Source of the DNA: an uncultured Dehalococcoidia bacterium
Lineage (GTDB): Bacteria > Chloroflexota > Dehalococcoidia > Lucifugimonadales > GCA-2712585
Assembly: GCA_958295715.1 (NCBI GenBank)
Contig: OY282371.1
Location: forward strand, 1,125,183 to 1,189,182
DNA length: 64,000 bases
Direction: 5' to 3'
Shown here piece by piece: positions 17,587-25,986 of this stretch; positions within the stretch are counted from its first letter, which is position 1; each line of letters opens with the position of its first letter. The translations under genes were made by a program, and so were the position numbers. The notes beneath the pieces were generated by a model. The model was not told where the DNA came from, did no database searches, and saw only the letters and a program-made list of their open reading frames with translations.

Positions 17587-18594
17587 ATGCTGCTTGAGTC
17601 CCTGGTGACCGCCATAGAGACCGTAAAGTCTCGAATCCAAGCCCACCGCCAGACCCTTCAGAAAAACGAGACGCACACACGGATGGCCCTCATCGACCCC
17701 ATCCTCCAGTCCCTGGGCTGGGACACTACCGACCCATCTTTGATACAGCCTGAGTACAATGTTGACGGGAAACGCGCCGACTACGCCTTGCTAAACCTCA
17801 GGGGCAACCCGGCGCTCTTTCTTGAAGCCAAGAGCCTGGGCACGAATCTGAGAGGAAACCTGACGCAGATGGTTAACTACGCCATCGCGGACGGTGTGCC
17901 CTACGTTGGCATAACCGACGGCGACCAGTGGGAAGTGTACGAGGTGTTTGACCCGAGACCACTGGAGGAAAAACGTATCCTTAGCGCGTCCATCGCCAAC
18001 AACCCAACCCACCAGTGCGCCCTAGAACTGCTTCTCCTATGGCGGCCCAACATTGCCTCCAGTCAGCCCGCGCAGGTCAACCGGCCGGTCCTACACGAGG
18101 AAACAGTTCCTCCACCTACTGTAGTCGCCCAGCCGGCGGCCCCGCCCGCGAGCGAAATAAACCGAGCTAACGAGCCTATCGGAATCAGCCCCAAACCCGA
18201 CCCCATCCCCCCCTCCTACGGCTATACGCCCCTAACAAGCTTAACTGCCGTCCAAGGTGAAAAGCCCCCGCCCATAGTTCGCCTTCCCAACGGCGAGGAG
18301 AGGCCACTTAGAGCTTGGAACTCCCTGCTCATTGAGGTGGCCGAGTGGCTGATACGTGAAGGCGCCTTGACAGGAGCAGGTTGTCCAGTTTCCCTAAGGG
18401 CAAATTCGAAACGCTATATTGTCCACTGGGAGTCCAGGCATCTCAGTGGGAGAGATTTCCGCAGAATTCATCCGTTGAGTAATGGTCTTTTCTTGGAGAC
18501 TAACTATAGCGCAAGAAGCATCGTGGACGGTAGCAAAGCGCTTATGGAGAAGTTCGGCCAAGACCCCTCGTTGGTCTTGCTCAAAACCGGCTAG
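17587..18594 (+). CDS. HsdR-N-like PD-(D/E)XK protein, tandem copy 2
   Basis: 335 residues from an ATG at 17587. Both ends match copy 1 closely: SLVTAIET at the N-terminus and DPSLVLLKTG at the C-terminus. The nuclease-like core KRADYALLN and ALFLEAKSLG is intact. The difference in length is a longer, proline-rich linker (about residues 165-230, with VPPPTVVAQPAAPPAS) between the nuclease-like and C-terminal domains. The C-terminal domain sequence has diverged most between the pair (after WLIREGALTGAGCP), as expected if that part recognises different targets. No other restriction-modification component is adjacent. Confidence 0.75.
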   Translation: MLLESLVTAIETVKSRIQAHRQTLQKNETHTRMALIDPILQSLGWDTTDPSLIQPEYNVDGKRADYALLNLRGNPALFLEAKSLGTNLRGNLTQMVNYAIADGVPYVGITDGDQWEVYEVFDPRPLEEKRILSASIANNPTHQCALELLLLWRPNIASSQPAQVNRPVLHEETVPPPTVVAQPAAPPASEINRANEPIGISPKPDPIPPSYGYTPLTSLTAVQGEKPPPIVRLPNGEERPLRAWNSLLIEVAEWLIREGALTGAGCPVSLRANSKRYIVHWESRHLSGRDFRRIHPLSNGLFLETNYSARSIVDGSKALMEKFGQDPSLVLLKTG

Positions 18595-18632
18595 CGGGTT
18601 ACGAGCCTCCCCCACGAGAAGTTAGAAGATGG

Positions 18633-18652
18633 ATTCCCGCCTGCGCGGGAAT
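18633..18652. repeat. dRS3-like palindrome
   Basis: ATTCCC-GCCTGCGC-GGGAAT immediately after the second nuclease-like gene, followed by TGACGGATA as in many other copies. Confidence 0.85.
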
Positions 18653-18752
18653 GACGGATAGGGATAACCGGCGTCTCGCCTTCCACGGAGAAGGCCGCCC
18701 CTTCCCACCGCCGCCCTCAACCGCAGGGGGCATACAAACCCCGCCCGGGTTC

Positions 18753-18761
18753 TGCTATATT
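18753..18761 (+). promoter_or_regulatory. Extended -10 promoter for the acyl-CoA dehydrogenase gene
   Basis: TGCTATATT is a TGn-extended -10 box. Transcription should start near 18768. This excludes the upstream TTG at 18761 as start and supports the TTG at 18809. Confidence 0.55.
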
Positions 18762-18808
18762 TGCCCTTGACGCCGCCGCGCCCCACCTCGCCAAGGGAGC
18801 CAGCCCAA

Positions 18809-19963
18809 TTGAACCAAACCCCGGTAGACGCCAGGAACCAGATCCTGGCCGTGGTGCGGGACTTCGTTAAGCGCGAGGTCGCGCCCGCCGCCGCTGACCA
18901 CGACCGCAGCGACACCTACCCTCATCAACTGGTGGAGCGGATGAAGGGCCTGGGACTCTTTGGCGTCACCACGCCGGAGGAGTACGGCGGCCTCGGCCTT
19001 GACTTCACCACCTTCGCCCTCATCTTTGAAGAGCTGGCCAAGGGGTGGATGAGCATAACCGGCGTCCTCGGCACCCACTCCATCCTCACCCACGTTCTGG
19101 CCAACCACGGCTCCGAGGCCCAGAAGCGCCGTTGGCTTCCCGCCCTGGCCCGCGGCGACAAGCGCGGGGCCTTGGCCATGACCGAGGCCAACGCCGGCAG
19201 CGACGTCGCCGCCCTCGAAACCGTCGCCCAACGCCGCGGCGACCGGTACGTGGTCAACGGCAGAAAGCTGTTCATCACCAACGGCCGGAACGCCGACCTA
19301 GTCCTGCTCATGGCCAAGACCAATCCCGCGGCCCAGCCGCCCCACCGGGGCATCAGCGCCCTCGTCGTGGAGAAGGGGCCCGGCCTCACCGTCGGCCCCA
19401 ACGTCAACAAGCTAGGCTACCGGGGCGTAGACACCTGCGAGCTTCTGTTCCAAGACTGCCCCGTGCCGGCTGAGAACCTAGTGGGGCATGAGGAGGGAAG
19501 GGGCTTCCGGCAGGTTATGGATGGGCTGGAGGCCGGGCGCGTCAACATAGCCGCCCGAGCCGTGGGCGTCGCCACCGCCGCCTTCGAAGCCGCCATACGA
19601 TACGCCCAGCGGCGCGAGACCTTCGGCCAGCCCATATCCAACCACCAGGCCATTCAGCTAATGCTCGCAGACATGGCCACCAAGATACGCGCCGCCCGGC
19701 TCCTCGTAATCGACGCCGCCGAGAAGAAGACCCTGGGCCAGAGGTGCGACCAGGAGGCGGGGATGGCCAAGCTTTACGCCAGCGAAATCTGCGCCCAGGT
19801 CACCCTCGACGCCATGCGCATCCACGGGGGCGTGGGCTACCTCGAAGACCTGCCCCTAGCCAGGTACTACCGCGACGCCCCCCTGATGATAATCGGCGAG
19901 GGGACGAACGAAATCCAAAAGCTAGTCATCGCCCGAAGCCTCTTGCGCCAGTACGCCCTTTAG
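18809..19963 (+). CDS. Acyl-CoA dehydrogenase
   Basis: 384 residues from a TTG at 18809 with AAGGGAG at 18793-18799. The FAD-binding signature is AMTEANAGSDVAALET, followed by an acyl-CoA pocket segment. The C-terminal signature GGVGYLEDLPLARYYRD is followed by IIGEGTNEIQ with catalytic Glu364. It oxidises an acyl-CoA to the 2-enoyl-CoA in the cytoplasm and passes electrons to ETF. The MaoC-type hydratase gene begins 27 nt downstream, which would hydrate the product, so the two form a short beta-oxidation-type module. Chain length or branching of the substrate cannot be read from sequence. Confidence 0.9.
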   Translation: MNQTPVDARNQILAVVRDFVKREVAPAAADHDRSDTYPHQLVERMKGLGLFGVTTPEEYGGLGLDFTTFALIFEELAKGWMSITGVLGTHSILTHVLANHGSEAQKRRWLPALARGDKRGALAMTEANAGSDVAALETVAQRRGDRYVVNGRKLFITNGRNADLVLLMAKTNPAAQPPHRGISALVVEKGPGLTVGPNVNKLGYRGVDTCELLFQDCPVPAENLVGHEEGRGFRQVMDGLEAGRVNIAARAVGVATAAFEAAIRYAQRRETFGQPISNHQAIQLMLADMATKIRAARLLVIDAAEKKTLGQRCDQEAGMAKLYASEICAQVTLDAMRIHGGVGYLEDLPLARYYRDAPLMIIGEGTNEIQKLVIARSLLRQYAL

Positions 19964-19990
19964 CCTCAGCGCCAACTTGGAGGAGTCCCC

Positions 19991-20464
19991 ATGACTGTTG
20001 GAAACGAAGGCCGCCCAGCCTATGGCGGCCTCTACGAGTCATTCCGGGTGGGTGAGGTCAGGAAGCACTGGCCCGGCAAGACCATCACCGAGTCCGACAA
20101 CAACCTCTTTTGCCTGCTGACCCGCAACGACAACCCCCTCCACTCCGACGCCCACCACATGCAGGGCCACCAGCACGGCAAAATCCTGGTCAACGGCGCC
20201 CTGGTGTTCAGCCTGGTGGTGGGAATGTCGGTCAGGGACACCAGCGGCCAGGCCGTGGCAAACCTGGAGTACGAACGGGTGGAACACACCGCGCCGGTGT
20301 TCCTCGGCGACACCATCTACGCCGAGACCCAGGTCCTCGGCAAGCGGGAGACTAGCAAAGGAGACCGCGGCGTCATCCACGTGGAGAGCCGCGCCTACAA
20401 CCAGCGCGGCCAGCAGGTCCTGACCTTGCGCCGCCGCTTCCTCGTCCCAAAGCAGACCGGCTGA
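19991..20464 (+). CDS. MaoC-family enoyl/mesaconyl-CoA hydratase
   Basis: 157 residues, a single hot-dog domain, ATG behind GGAGGAG. The hydratase motif reads LTRNDNPLHSDAHH (residues 43-56). His51 is conserved, but the position usually held by the catalytic Asp is Asn46. That pattern resembles the beta-methylmalyl-CoA dehydratase/mesaconyl-CoA hydratase subgroup more than classical (R)-specific enoyl-CoA hydratases. The end of the domain, RRRFLVPK, is typical. It is co-transcribed with the acyl-CoA dehydrogenase, so a branched or dicarboxylic acyl-CoA substrate is plausible. Confidence 0.85.
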   Translation: MTVGNEGRPAYGGLYESFRVGEVRKHWPGKTITESDNNLFCLLTRNDNPLHSDAHHMQGHQHGKILVNGALVFSLVVGMSVRDTSGQAVANLEYERVEHTAPVFLGDTIYAETQVLGKRETSKGDRGVIHVESRAYNQRGQQVLTLRRRFLVPKQTG

Positions 20465-20476
20465 TTATATGGGAAG

Positions 20477-20505
20477 TTGACACCCCCCTGCGCCGGGGCT
20501 AACAT
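20477..20505 (+). promoter_or_regulatory. Consensus promoter giving a leaderless transcript
   Basis: A perfect TTGACA at 20477-20482, a 17-bp spacer, and TAACAT at 20500-20505. The expected first base is at about 20512-20513, exactly the ATG of the next gene. That ATG has no ribosome-binding site, so a leaderless mRNA is predicted. Confidence 0.65.
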
Positions 20506-20512
20506 TCCGGCC

Positions 20513-21499
20513 ATGCTGATACTGAACCGCCAAGAGGTCGCCTCCCTGCTGGACGTCGACCGGTTGATGGATGCGTTGGCCCCGGCCATGGCGGAACTCA
20601 GCCGTGGCGCCGCGTCGCAGCCGCCCCGCACGGGGGCCGTGGCCCAGGAATCGGACGGGACCCTGCTGGTCATGCCCGCCTACCTCGGCTCCTTGAAGGC
20701 ATTGGCCGCCAAGCTGGTCGGCGTCTTCCCCCGCAACGCCGGGTTGGGCATCCCGACGCACCAGGCGATAATCGCCGTTTTCGACGCCGGCACCGGGGTT
20801 CCCCAGGCCATTATGGACGGCTCCCACGTCACGGCCATGCGGACGGCCGCCGGGTCTGGGCTGGCCACAAGGCTTCTGTCGCGCCCCGATTCCAAGGTCC
20901 TTGCGATACTGGGAACCGGGGTGCAGGCGAAGGCCCACGCCCAGGTCATCCCGCGGGTGCGCCCGGTAACGGAGACGCGAATCGCCGGACGGGACCGGAG
21001 CAAGGCCCTTGCCCTGGCCGAGGAGCTTTCGGCTGAGTTGGGAACGCCGGTCCTGGCCGCCGCGTCCTACGAGGAGGCCGTGGAGGGAGCCGACGTTGTC
21101 TGCGTCGCCACCCACTCGCAGGAACCGGTTCTGCTGGGCAGGTGGCTGCGGCCCGGCGTCCACGTGAACTCCGTCGGCCTCAACTTCCAGGGCAGGGAGT
21201 TGGACGACGAGGCCGTGCTGAAGGCGCGGGTAGTGGTGGAGAGCCGGGAGTCGGTCCTGGCCCCAAGCCCCGCCGGGGCCAACGACATCGCCTGGCCCAT
21301 CCGGGACGGGGTTATCACCGAGGGACACGTCGCGGCCGAGGTGGGCGAACTGGTCACCGGCGCCGTGACGGGAAGAAGCTCAGCCCGGGAGATAACGCTG
21401 TACAAGTCGGTGGGCGTGGCCGTGCAGGACGCCGTGGCCGCGCGCCTGGTCCTAGACGCGGCTCTAGAACGCGGCGTTGGCCTCAAAGTAGACCTCTAG
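20513..21499 (+). CDS. Ornithine cyclodeaminase/mu-crystallin family protein
   Basis: 328 residues from the ATG at 20513. The open frame reaches a TTG at 20477, but that codon is the -35 box. It has RQEVASLLD at the N-terminus, the substrate Lys67 in AAKLVGVFP, HVTAMRTAA around 105-113, the nucleotide-binding LGTGVQAKAHA at 133-143, and VHVNSVG near 221. The family includes ornithine cyclodeaminase, alanine dehydrogenase and ketimine reductase, all NAD(P)-dependent enzymes acting on amino acids or imines. I cannot choose among them. It is transcribed alone and is convergent with the next amidohydrolase gene. Confidence 0.85.
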   Translation: MLILNRQEVASLLDVDRLMDALAPAMAELSRGAASQPPRTGAVAQESDGTLLVMPAYLGSLKALAAKLVGVFPRNAGLGIPTHQAIIAVFDAGTGVPQAIMDGSHVTAMRTAAGSGLATRLLSRPDSKVLAILGTGVQAKAHAQVIPRVRPVTETRIAGRDRSKALALAEELSAELGTPVLAAASYEEAVEGADVVCVATHSQEPVLLGRWLRPGVHVNSVGLNFQGRELDDEAVLKARVVVESRESVLAPSPAGANDIAWPIRDGVITEGHVAAEVGELVTGAVTGRSSAREITLYKSVGVAVQDAVAARLVLDAALERGVGLKVDL

Positions 21500-21533
21500 C
21501 AGCCGGGCGCGGGCCGTCGTGCTAAGTGGGGGG

Positions 21534-22658
21534 CTAGTTCTTGCCCAAGACCCTTTCGCCGTACAGCTTCACCGAGTTGTCCCACAGTATCTTCTTCTTG
21601 GTCTCGCTGGAGATGTCGTGGCCGAGGAACTTGTCGACGGCCCCGGGAATGGGCGCGTCGGGGTGAGGCCAGTCGGTGTTGAAGATGAGGTTGTCGCCCA
21701 ACTGAGAGGCCGCGAAGGGCAGCTGCTCCTCGTCGGCGTCGCAGGCCACGAAGCACTGCCGTTGGAAGTATTCGCTGGGCTTCAGGCGCACCTCCTCGCC
21801 GTACTGGAAGCGGCCCTGCCGCCCCACGGCGTGGTCGTCCATGCGGCTGAGCCACCACGGGACCCACCCGGCGTTGGCCTCTAGGAAGGAGCAGCGCAGG
21901 CCGGGAAACCGCTCTAGGACTTCCCCGAAAATTAGGGTGCCCATGGCCAGCATGGCGTCTAGGGGGAAGGAGAGGGCGTGGCTGACGGAGGCGAGGCTGG
22001 GCGTGGCCGTGTAGTCGGCGAATATCCTCTGCTGGGAGCCGCCGCCGTGGAAGGATGCCGCCAGGCCCAGCTGCGAGAGGGAGGCCCAGAGGGGGTCGAA
22101 CTCGGCGTCGGACCACCGGCGCGACTCGCCCGGGTCCGGCAGGTTGATGGCCGTCGCTTCGGGGCAGGCGGAGACGCGGCGGGCCTCCTCAATGGCTTCG
22201 TTCACGTCGAGCATGGTGACCTGAGCGATGTACTGCACCCGGCCATCGGAGTTCCGGCAGTAGTCCGTGGCCCAGTTGTTGTAGGCCCGCACCAGGGCGG
22301 CCTGGAGCTTGGGGTCGGTGATGTGGTGCGAGGTGGCGGTGTTCCCGTTGGTGGGAAAGCCAACCTGAATGTCCAAACCCTCCTTGTCTATCTCCGTAAG
22401 GCGGTCGGAGAGGGCCCACCAGTTCCTCCAAGCGTCGCCGTAGCGCTCCTCGCAGTCGGTGAAGACGCTTTCGGGACGAACGGAGGCGCGCCCCTCCGGG
22501 AAGGCCTCGCAGGGGTGGTAGGTGAAGAGGTACTTGGCCACGTGGCCGCTCACGAGGGGGCGGCGGTCGTGGAACTCGGCCTCAACGTAGGCGTCCCAAA
22601 TGTCCAATGGCTCCTGCATGTGTCCGTCGCCGTCTATGATGCGGTATCCGTTCTTCAT
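21534..22658 (-). CDS. Amidohydrolase-2 (ACMSD-like) family protein
   Basis: 374 residues from an ATG at 22658. The metal-site motif IDGDGHMQEP is at residues 8-17. Later ligands are in AASFHGGGSQ and NTDWPHPDAP. The long central part has the FPLDAMLAMGTLIFGEVLERF and GWVPWWLSRMDDH segments seen in this family. It is predicted to be a cytoplasmic TIM-barrel hydrolase or decarboxylase of unknown substrate. It is distinct from, but related to, the partial gene at 1-689. It stands alone between convergent and divergent neighbours. Confidence 0.85.
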   Translation of the reverse strand: MKNGYRIIDGDGHMQEPLDIWDAYVEAEFHDRRPLVSGHVAKYLFTYHPCEAFPEGRASVRPESVFTDCEERYGDAWRNWWALSDRLTEIDKEGLDIQVGFPTNGNTATSHHITDPKLQAALVRAYNNWATDYCRNSDGRVQYIAQVTMLDVNEAIEEARRVSACPEATAINLPDPGESRRWSDAEFDPLWASLSQLGLAASFHGGGSQQRIFADYTATPSLASVSHALSFPLDAMLAMGTLIFGEVLERFPGLRCSFLEANAGWVPWWLSRMDDHAVGRQGRFQYGEEVRLKPSEYFQRQCFVACDADEEQLPFAASQLGDNLIFNTDWPHPDAPIPGAVDKFLGHDISSETKKKILWDNSVKLYGERVLGKN

Positions 22659-22792
22659 TGTGGGCCTCCTACGTAAGAGTTGGGGCGGTGAACCGTAACG
22701 ATTCGTAGTTAATTATTCCGATACTGTAACCGATGGGATAGAGAGTGTCCAGGCTTACCGTCTCCACATAGACCTATAAAATCAGTCATTGA

Positions 22793-23365
22793 TTAGAGAC
22801 CTAGCAACTGTTTTTTCTTGGCCTCGAATTCCTCTTGTGTGATTACGCCCTTCTCAAAGAGACCATGAAACTTTTCTATCTGGTCAGGAATGGATTCTTG
22901 AGTGACGTTGGCAACTGGGGTTATAGTTGGAGTAGTTGGCCGGTTCATATGTTCACGAACACAGTCAGCGAAGACCCGCATAGAATCTTTTTCGAACATG
23001 TCCTCAAGACGATAACTAGCGCCACCTATTCCCTTTACTTCTACTCCTCCCCTAAATAACCCAGTACTGTAAGTTACTCCCTCAATAGTGGGATATGGCA
23101 ACTCCATTACCTCGGTGCTACCGAACAGTCCCTTATCTACAAAGATAACTCGTTTAGTAGTCGCAACTGCAATTCCTTTGTGGTAAAGCAAGCGGTCAGT
23201 GTCTTTTCTGAAGTTACCGCCAACCAAAGACATGATGCTCTCGTCATCATCCAAGATGTCGTAGAGCATCTTTCTTTCGCCTGAATGCATCCCATTGTCC
23301 CATCTATTCGGCTTAACTTGAAGCCACTGACTATCTATTCGGTTTTTCTTGGAATAGTCTGCCAC
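22793..23365 (-). CDS. Bacterial PH-like domain protein with C-terminal SHOCT
   Basis: 190 residues from a GTG at 23365 behind GGAGG. A bacterial PH-like fold spans about 30-135, with GIAVATTKRVIFVDKG and MELPYPTIEGVTY typical of YdjO/YokE-like proteins. A threonine/proline linker follows. The C-terminal SHOCT motif is IEKFHGLFEKGVITQEEF. SHOCT is a short oligomerisation or targeting helix pair. No transmembrane segment. Codon use is markedly AT-richer than the neighbours on both sides, so recent acquisition is likely. Function is not established for this architecture. Confidence 0.8.
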   Translation of the reverse strand: MADYSKKNRIDSQWLQVKPNRWDNGMHSGERKMLYDILDDDESIMSLVGGNFRKDTDRLLYHKGIAVATTKRVIFVDKGLFGSTEVMELPYPTIEGVTYSTGLFRGGVEVKGIGGASYRLEDMFEKDSMRVFADCVREHMNRPTTPTITPVANVTQESIPDQIEKFHGLFEKGVITQEEFEAKKKQLLGL

Positions 23366-23390
23366 CTACAATAACCTCCAAGATGACAAC

Positions 23391-23561
23391 CTATGGCGCG
23401 TGGAGTTGCTGGCTAGAAGGATAGCGGGAGACGGGGAAGTTGTCCAGATGGGGCGGGCGGCCCTTCTTTACATAACGCGCCATTGCCTCCTTCAATTTGA
23501 CAAGCCATAGGTCAAGCGCTACATTCCCATTGATTTTCGCTTCGGGCTCGGGCCTGCTCAT
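23391..23561 (-). CDS. Possible small basic protein, unrecognised
   Basis: 56 residues if started at the ATG at 23561, which has GGGAG upstream. The frame continues to 23606. The segment ALDLWLVKLKEAMARYVKKG would form an amphipathic helix. It lies between the PH-SHOCT gene (same strand) and the GT20 gene (divergent). A TTTACATAAC motif lies within it at 23467-23476. No family is recognised, and it may not be a real gene. Confidence 0.3.
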   Translation of the reverse strand: MSRPEPEAKINGNVALDLWLVKLKEAMARYVKKGRPPHLDNFPVSRYPSSQQLHAP

Positions 23562-23639
23562 CCGTCGCTCCCACCAATCGTTGGCGCCCCGGTCAGGCCC
23601 AGTCACAGGAAGCCACTCTTACGCCCTCCGTGGGGTCTC

Positions 23640-25157
23640 ATGGATAACGGAATACAGGAAGGTCAGTGGGCGCGGCTCAAAGAGCTATGCGACTCTACCC
23701 TTTCCAAACGCCCCCTCATTCTGGCCAGCAACCGCGGCCCCATTGAGCACTACGTCACCCAAAACGGCCGCATTGAGGCCCGCCGGGGCAGCGGCGGCGT
23801 GGTCACCGCCCTAAGCTCCCTGACCCGCATGTTGGAGTTCACCTGGGTCGCCAACGCCATGGGGGAGGGGGACCGGAGGGTGGCCGAGCAGAACCGGGGC
23901 GCCAAGGTAAGGTCCACCCTGCCGGGCCAGAAATCCCAGGTCCGCTACGTGTCGACGCCGAGGCGCATCTATCACAAGTACTACAACGTCTTCTGCAACC
24001 CCCTGCTGTGGTTCCTACAGCACTACATGTGGAACTCCTCCTACAGCCCCAACGTAGACGCCAACGTCCACGACGCGTGGAACAACGGCTACGTCTCCGT
24101 CAACGAAAACGTGGCCAAGACGGTGGTGGACGAGGGGTTGAAGGGTGACAGCCCGCCCATTGTGATGACCCACGACTACCACCTCTACCTGGCCCCCGGC
24201 TTCATTAGGGAGAGCCTGCCCAAGGCAGTGATACAGCACTTCACCCACATCCCGTGGCCGGCGGCCCGCTACTGGAAGTTGCTGCCCAACTACATTCGCA
24301 AGGGAATCTGCGGGAGCCTCGCCTCCGCCGACGTTGTGGGCTTCCAGTCCATGAACGACGTTCGCAACTTCCTGGACTGCTGCGAGCAGTTCCTGCCCGA
24401 CTACGACATAGACCACAACAACCGGGTCATCTACCACGGAGACGGCCAATGCCGGGTGCAGCCGTATCCCATCTCCATCAACGTTGAGGAGATAGTCCGC
24501 ATAGCCAACTCGCCCAGGGCCTTGGACTACGAGCGTAGGCTCCGCTCCGACATTCAGGGCAAGGCCATCATCCGGGTGGACCGGGCGGAGCCGAGCAAGA
24601 ACGTGGTGAGAGGGTTCAGGGCCTTCCAGCTACTCCTCTCCCGCTACCCCGAACTCCACGGCAAGATATCCTTCCTGGCCTTCCTGGTGCCCTCCCGCAC
24701 CCACATACGCCAGTACCAGCGATACATGGACGACATTCAGCGCATTATTGGGGAGATAAACTCCACCTATGGAAACGAGGACTGGCAGCCCATAAAACCC
24801 TACTTTGAGAACAACTACACCCAGGCCATAGCCGGCATGAAGGTCTACGACGTGCTGCTCATCAACTCGGTTATAGACGGGATGAACCTGGTGGCCAAGG
24901 AGGGGCCTCTGGTCAACACCAAGGACGGGGTTCTGATACTGTCGGAAACCACCGGGGCCCACTCCCAACTCCAGCGCGGCGCCCTCGCCGTGTCGCCCGC
25001 CGACATAGAGGGCACCATGCAGGCGATGCACCAGGCCCTGACCATGAGCCCGGCAGAGCGGAAACGCCGCGCCGCGCGCATGTCCGACAGCATAAAGCGG
25101 GAGGACATCAGCCACTGGCTGGTATCCCAGATTGAGGACCTGGCCGGGCTGGTCTAG
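23640..25157 (+). CDS. otsA: GT20 glycosyltransferase, trehalose-6-phosphate synthase-like
   Basis: 505 residues. OtsA-fold landmarks are present: LASNRGP near 28-34, RGSGGVVTAL, MTHDYHLYLAP, HFTHIPWPAARYW, RVDRAEPSKNVVRGF with the phosphate-contacting Arg and Lys, IDGMNLVAKE, and SETTGAHSQL. It should transfer glucose from an NDP-glucose to a phosphorylated acceptor: glucose-6-phosphate for trehalose-6-phosphate, or glycerol-3-phosphate for glucosylglycerol-phosphate. These GT20 members cannot be separated here. No OtsB-type phosphatase domain or gene is present. The TreT-like GT4 gene follows after an 830-bp repeat-filled gap. Both point to compatible-solute synthesis for osmotic or desiccation stress. 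Confidence 0.82.
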   Translation: MDNGIQEGQWARLKELCDSTLSKRPLILASNRGPIEHYVTQNGRIEARRGSGGVVTALSSLTRMLEFTWVANAMGEGDRRVAEQNRGAKVRSTLPGQKSQVRYVSTPRRIYHKYYNVFCNPLLWFLQHYMWNSSYSPNVDANVHDAWNNGYVSVNENVAKTVVDEGLKGDSPPIVMTHDYHLYLAPGFIRESLPKAVIQHFTHIPWPAARYWKLLPNYIRKGICGSLASADVVGFQSMNDVRNFLDCCEQFLPDYDIDHNNRVIYHGDGQCRVQPYPISINVEEIVRIANSPRALDYERRLRSDIQGKAIIRVDRAEPSKNVVRGFRAFQLLLSRYPELHGKISFLAFLVPSRTHIRQYQRYMDDIQRIIGEINSTYGNEDWQPIKPYFENNYTQAIAGMKVYDVLLINSVIDGMNLVAKEGPLVNTKDGVLILSETTGAHSQLQRGALAVSPADIEGTMQAMHQALTMSPAERKRRAARMSDSIKREDISHWLVSQIEDLAGLV

Positions 25158-25950
25158 GGCGGCCGGCGCTAAGGGCCTGCTCCCTCTCCCGTCATGCCCT
25201 CCTCCTTTCCGTCATTTCCGTCCCCTCCCCTCCGTCATTCCCGTGAAAACGGGAATCCATCTTTCCCGATTCTCTTCTAGCGCCGTCGTTTTCCAGTGAC
25301 AGACCGCCGGGTTAAGGCGGCAGGCTGAGCCGAAGGCGTGAGAGCGACACATTGGCCGTTTGGGGTTGGGGCTTTCCTGGATTCCCGCCTTCGCGGGAAT
25401 GACGAAAGGGAGGGGCGGGAATGCCGATTACGCTAAGGTATCCCTGAGCAGCCAAGAACGCTATCACGGAGCGCTAGGGCTAAGCCATTGCGGATACCTT
25501 GAGTAGCGATTCGCGCCAGCGCTGTCACGGAGCGCCAGGCTGAGCCGAAGGCGTGAGAGCGACACATTGGCCGTCTGGGGTTAAAGGGCTTCCTGGATTC
25601 CCGCCTGCGCGGGAATGACGGATAGGAGAGGGGCGTTCCTGGTGACGCCTCTACGGGCGATGATGAGGGCTCCGGCGCGCCACTTTTGGGACGGGAGGGG
25701 GAAGGGATGGATTCCCGCCTGCGCGGGAATGACGGATAGGGGTGGGCATGACAGATAAGAGCGGGAAGCCGAAGCTCCCGATGCAGAACCAACGCTCTGC
25801 AAAACTTAAATGGGCACACGCGCCATTCCCGCCTGCACTGTCACGGAGCGCCGGCGGTTTAGCCTCCGGAACATCGCCTCAACTCGCCCCTGGTGGCATT
25901 GAAATACGGCCCTTGAGCTGTGTACCATAATTGCCGTTCCGACACGAATT
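25158..25950. repeat. Repeat-dense intergenic region between otsA-like and treT-like genes
   Basis: dRS3-like palindromes are at 25237-25256, 25381-25400, 25597-25616 and 25711-25730. A separate direct repeat of about 47 bp, CAGGCTGAGCCGAAGGCGTG and on to GGGGTT, occurs at 25321-25367 and 25536-25582, each copy followed by CTTCCTGG and a palindrome. Shorter pieces with CACGGAGCGC recur at about 25470, 25527 and 25844. No convincing gene is seen. Confidence 0.85.
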
Positions 25951-25968
25951 TTGCCATCCGAATGGCAA
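25951..25968 (+). promoter_or_regulatory. Perfect 7-bp inverted repeat before treT-like gene
   Basis: TTGCCAT-CCGA-ATGGCAA is a perfect palindrome with a 4-nt centre, just upstream of the ribosome-binding site (AGGAGTGGGAG). CATAAT at 25926-25931 could be a -10 box. It may be an operator or an RNA hairpin near the start of the leader. It is unrelated to the dRS3-like family. Confidence 0.45.
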
Positions 25969-25986
25969 CGCTTTAGGAGTGGGAGA

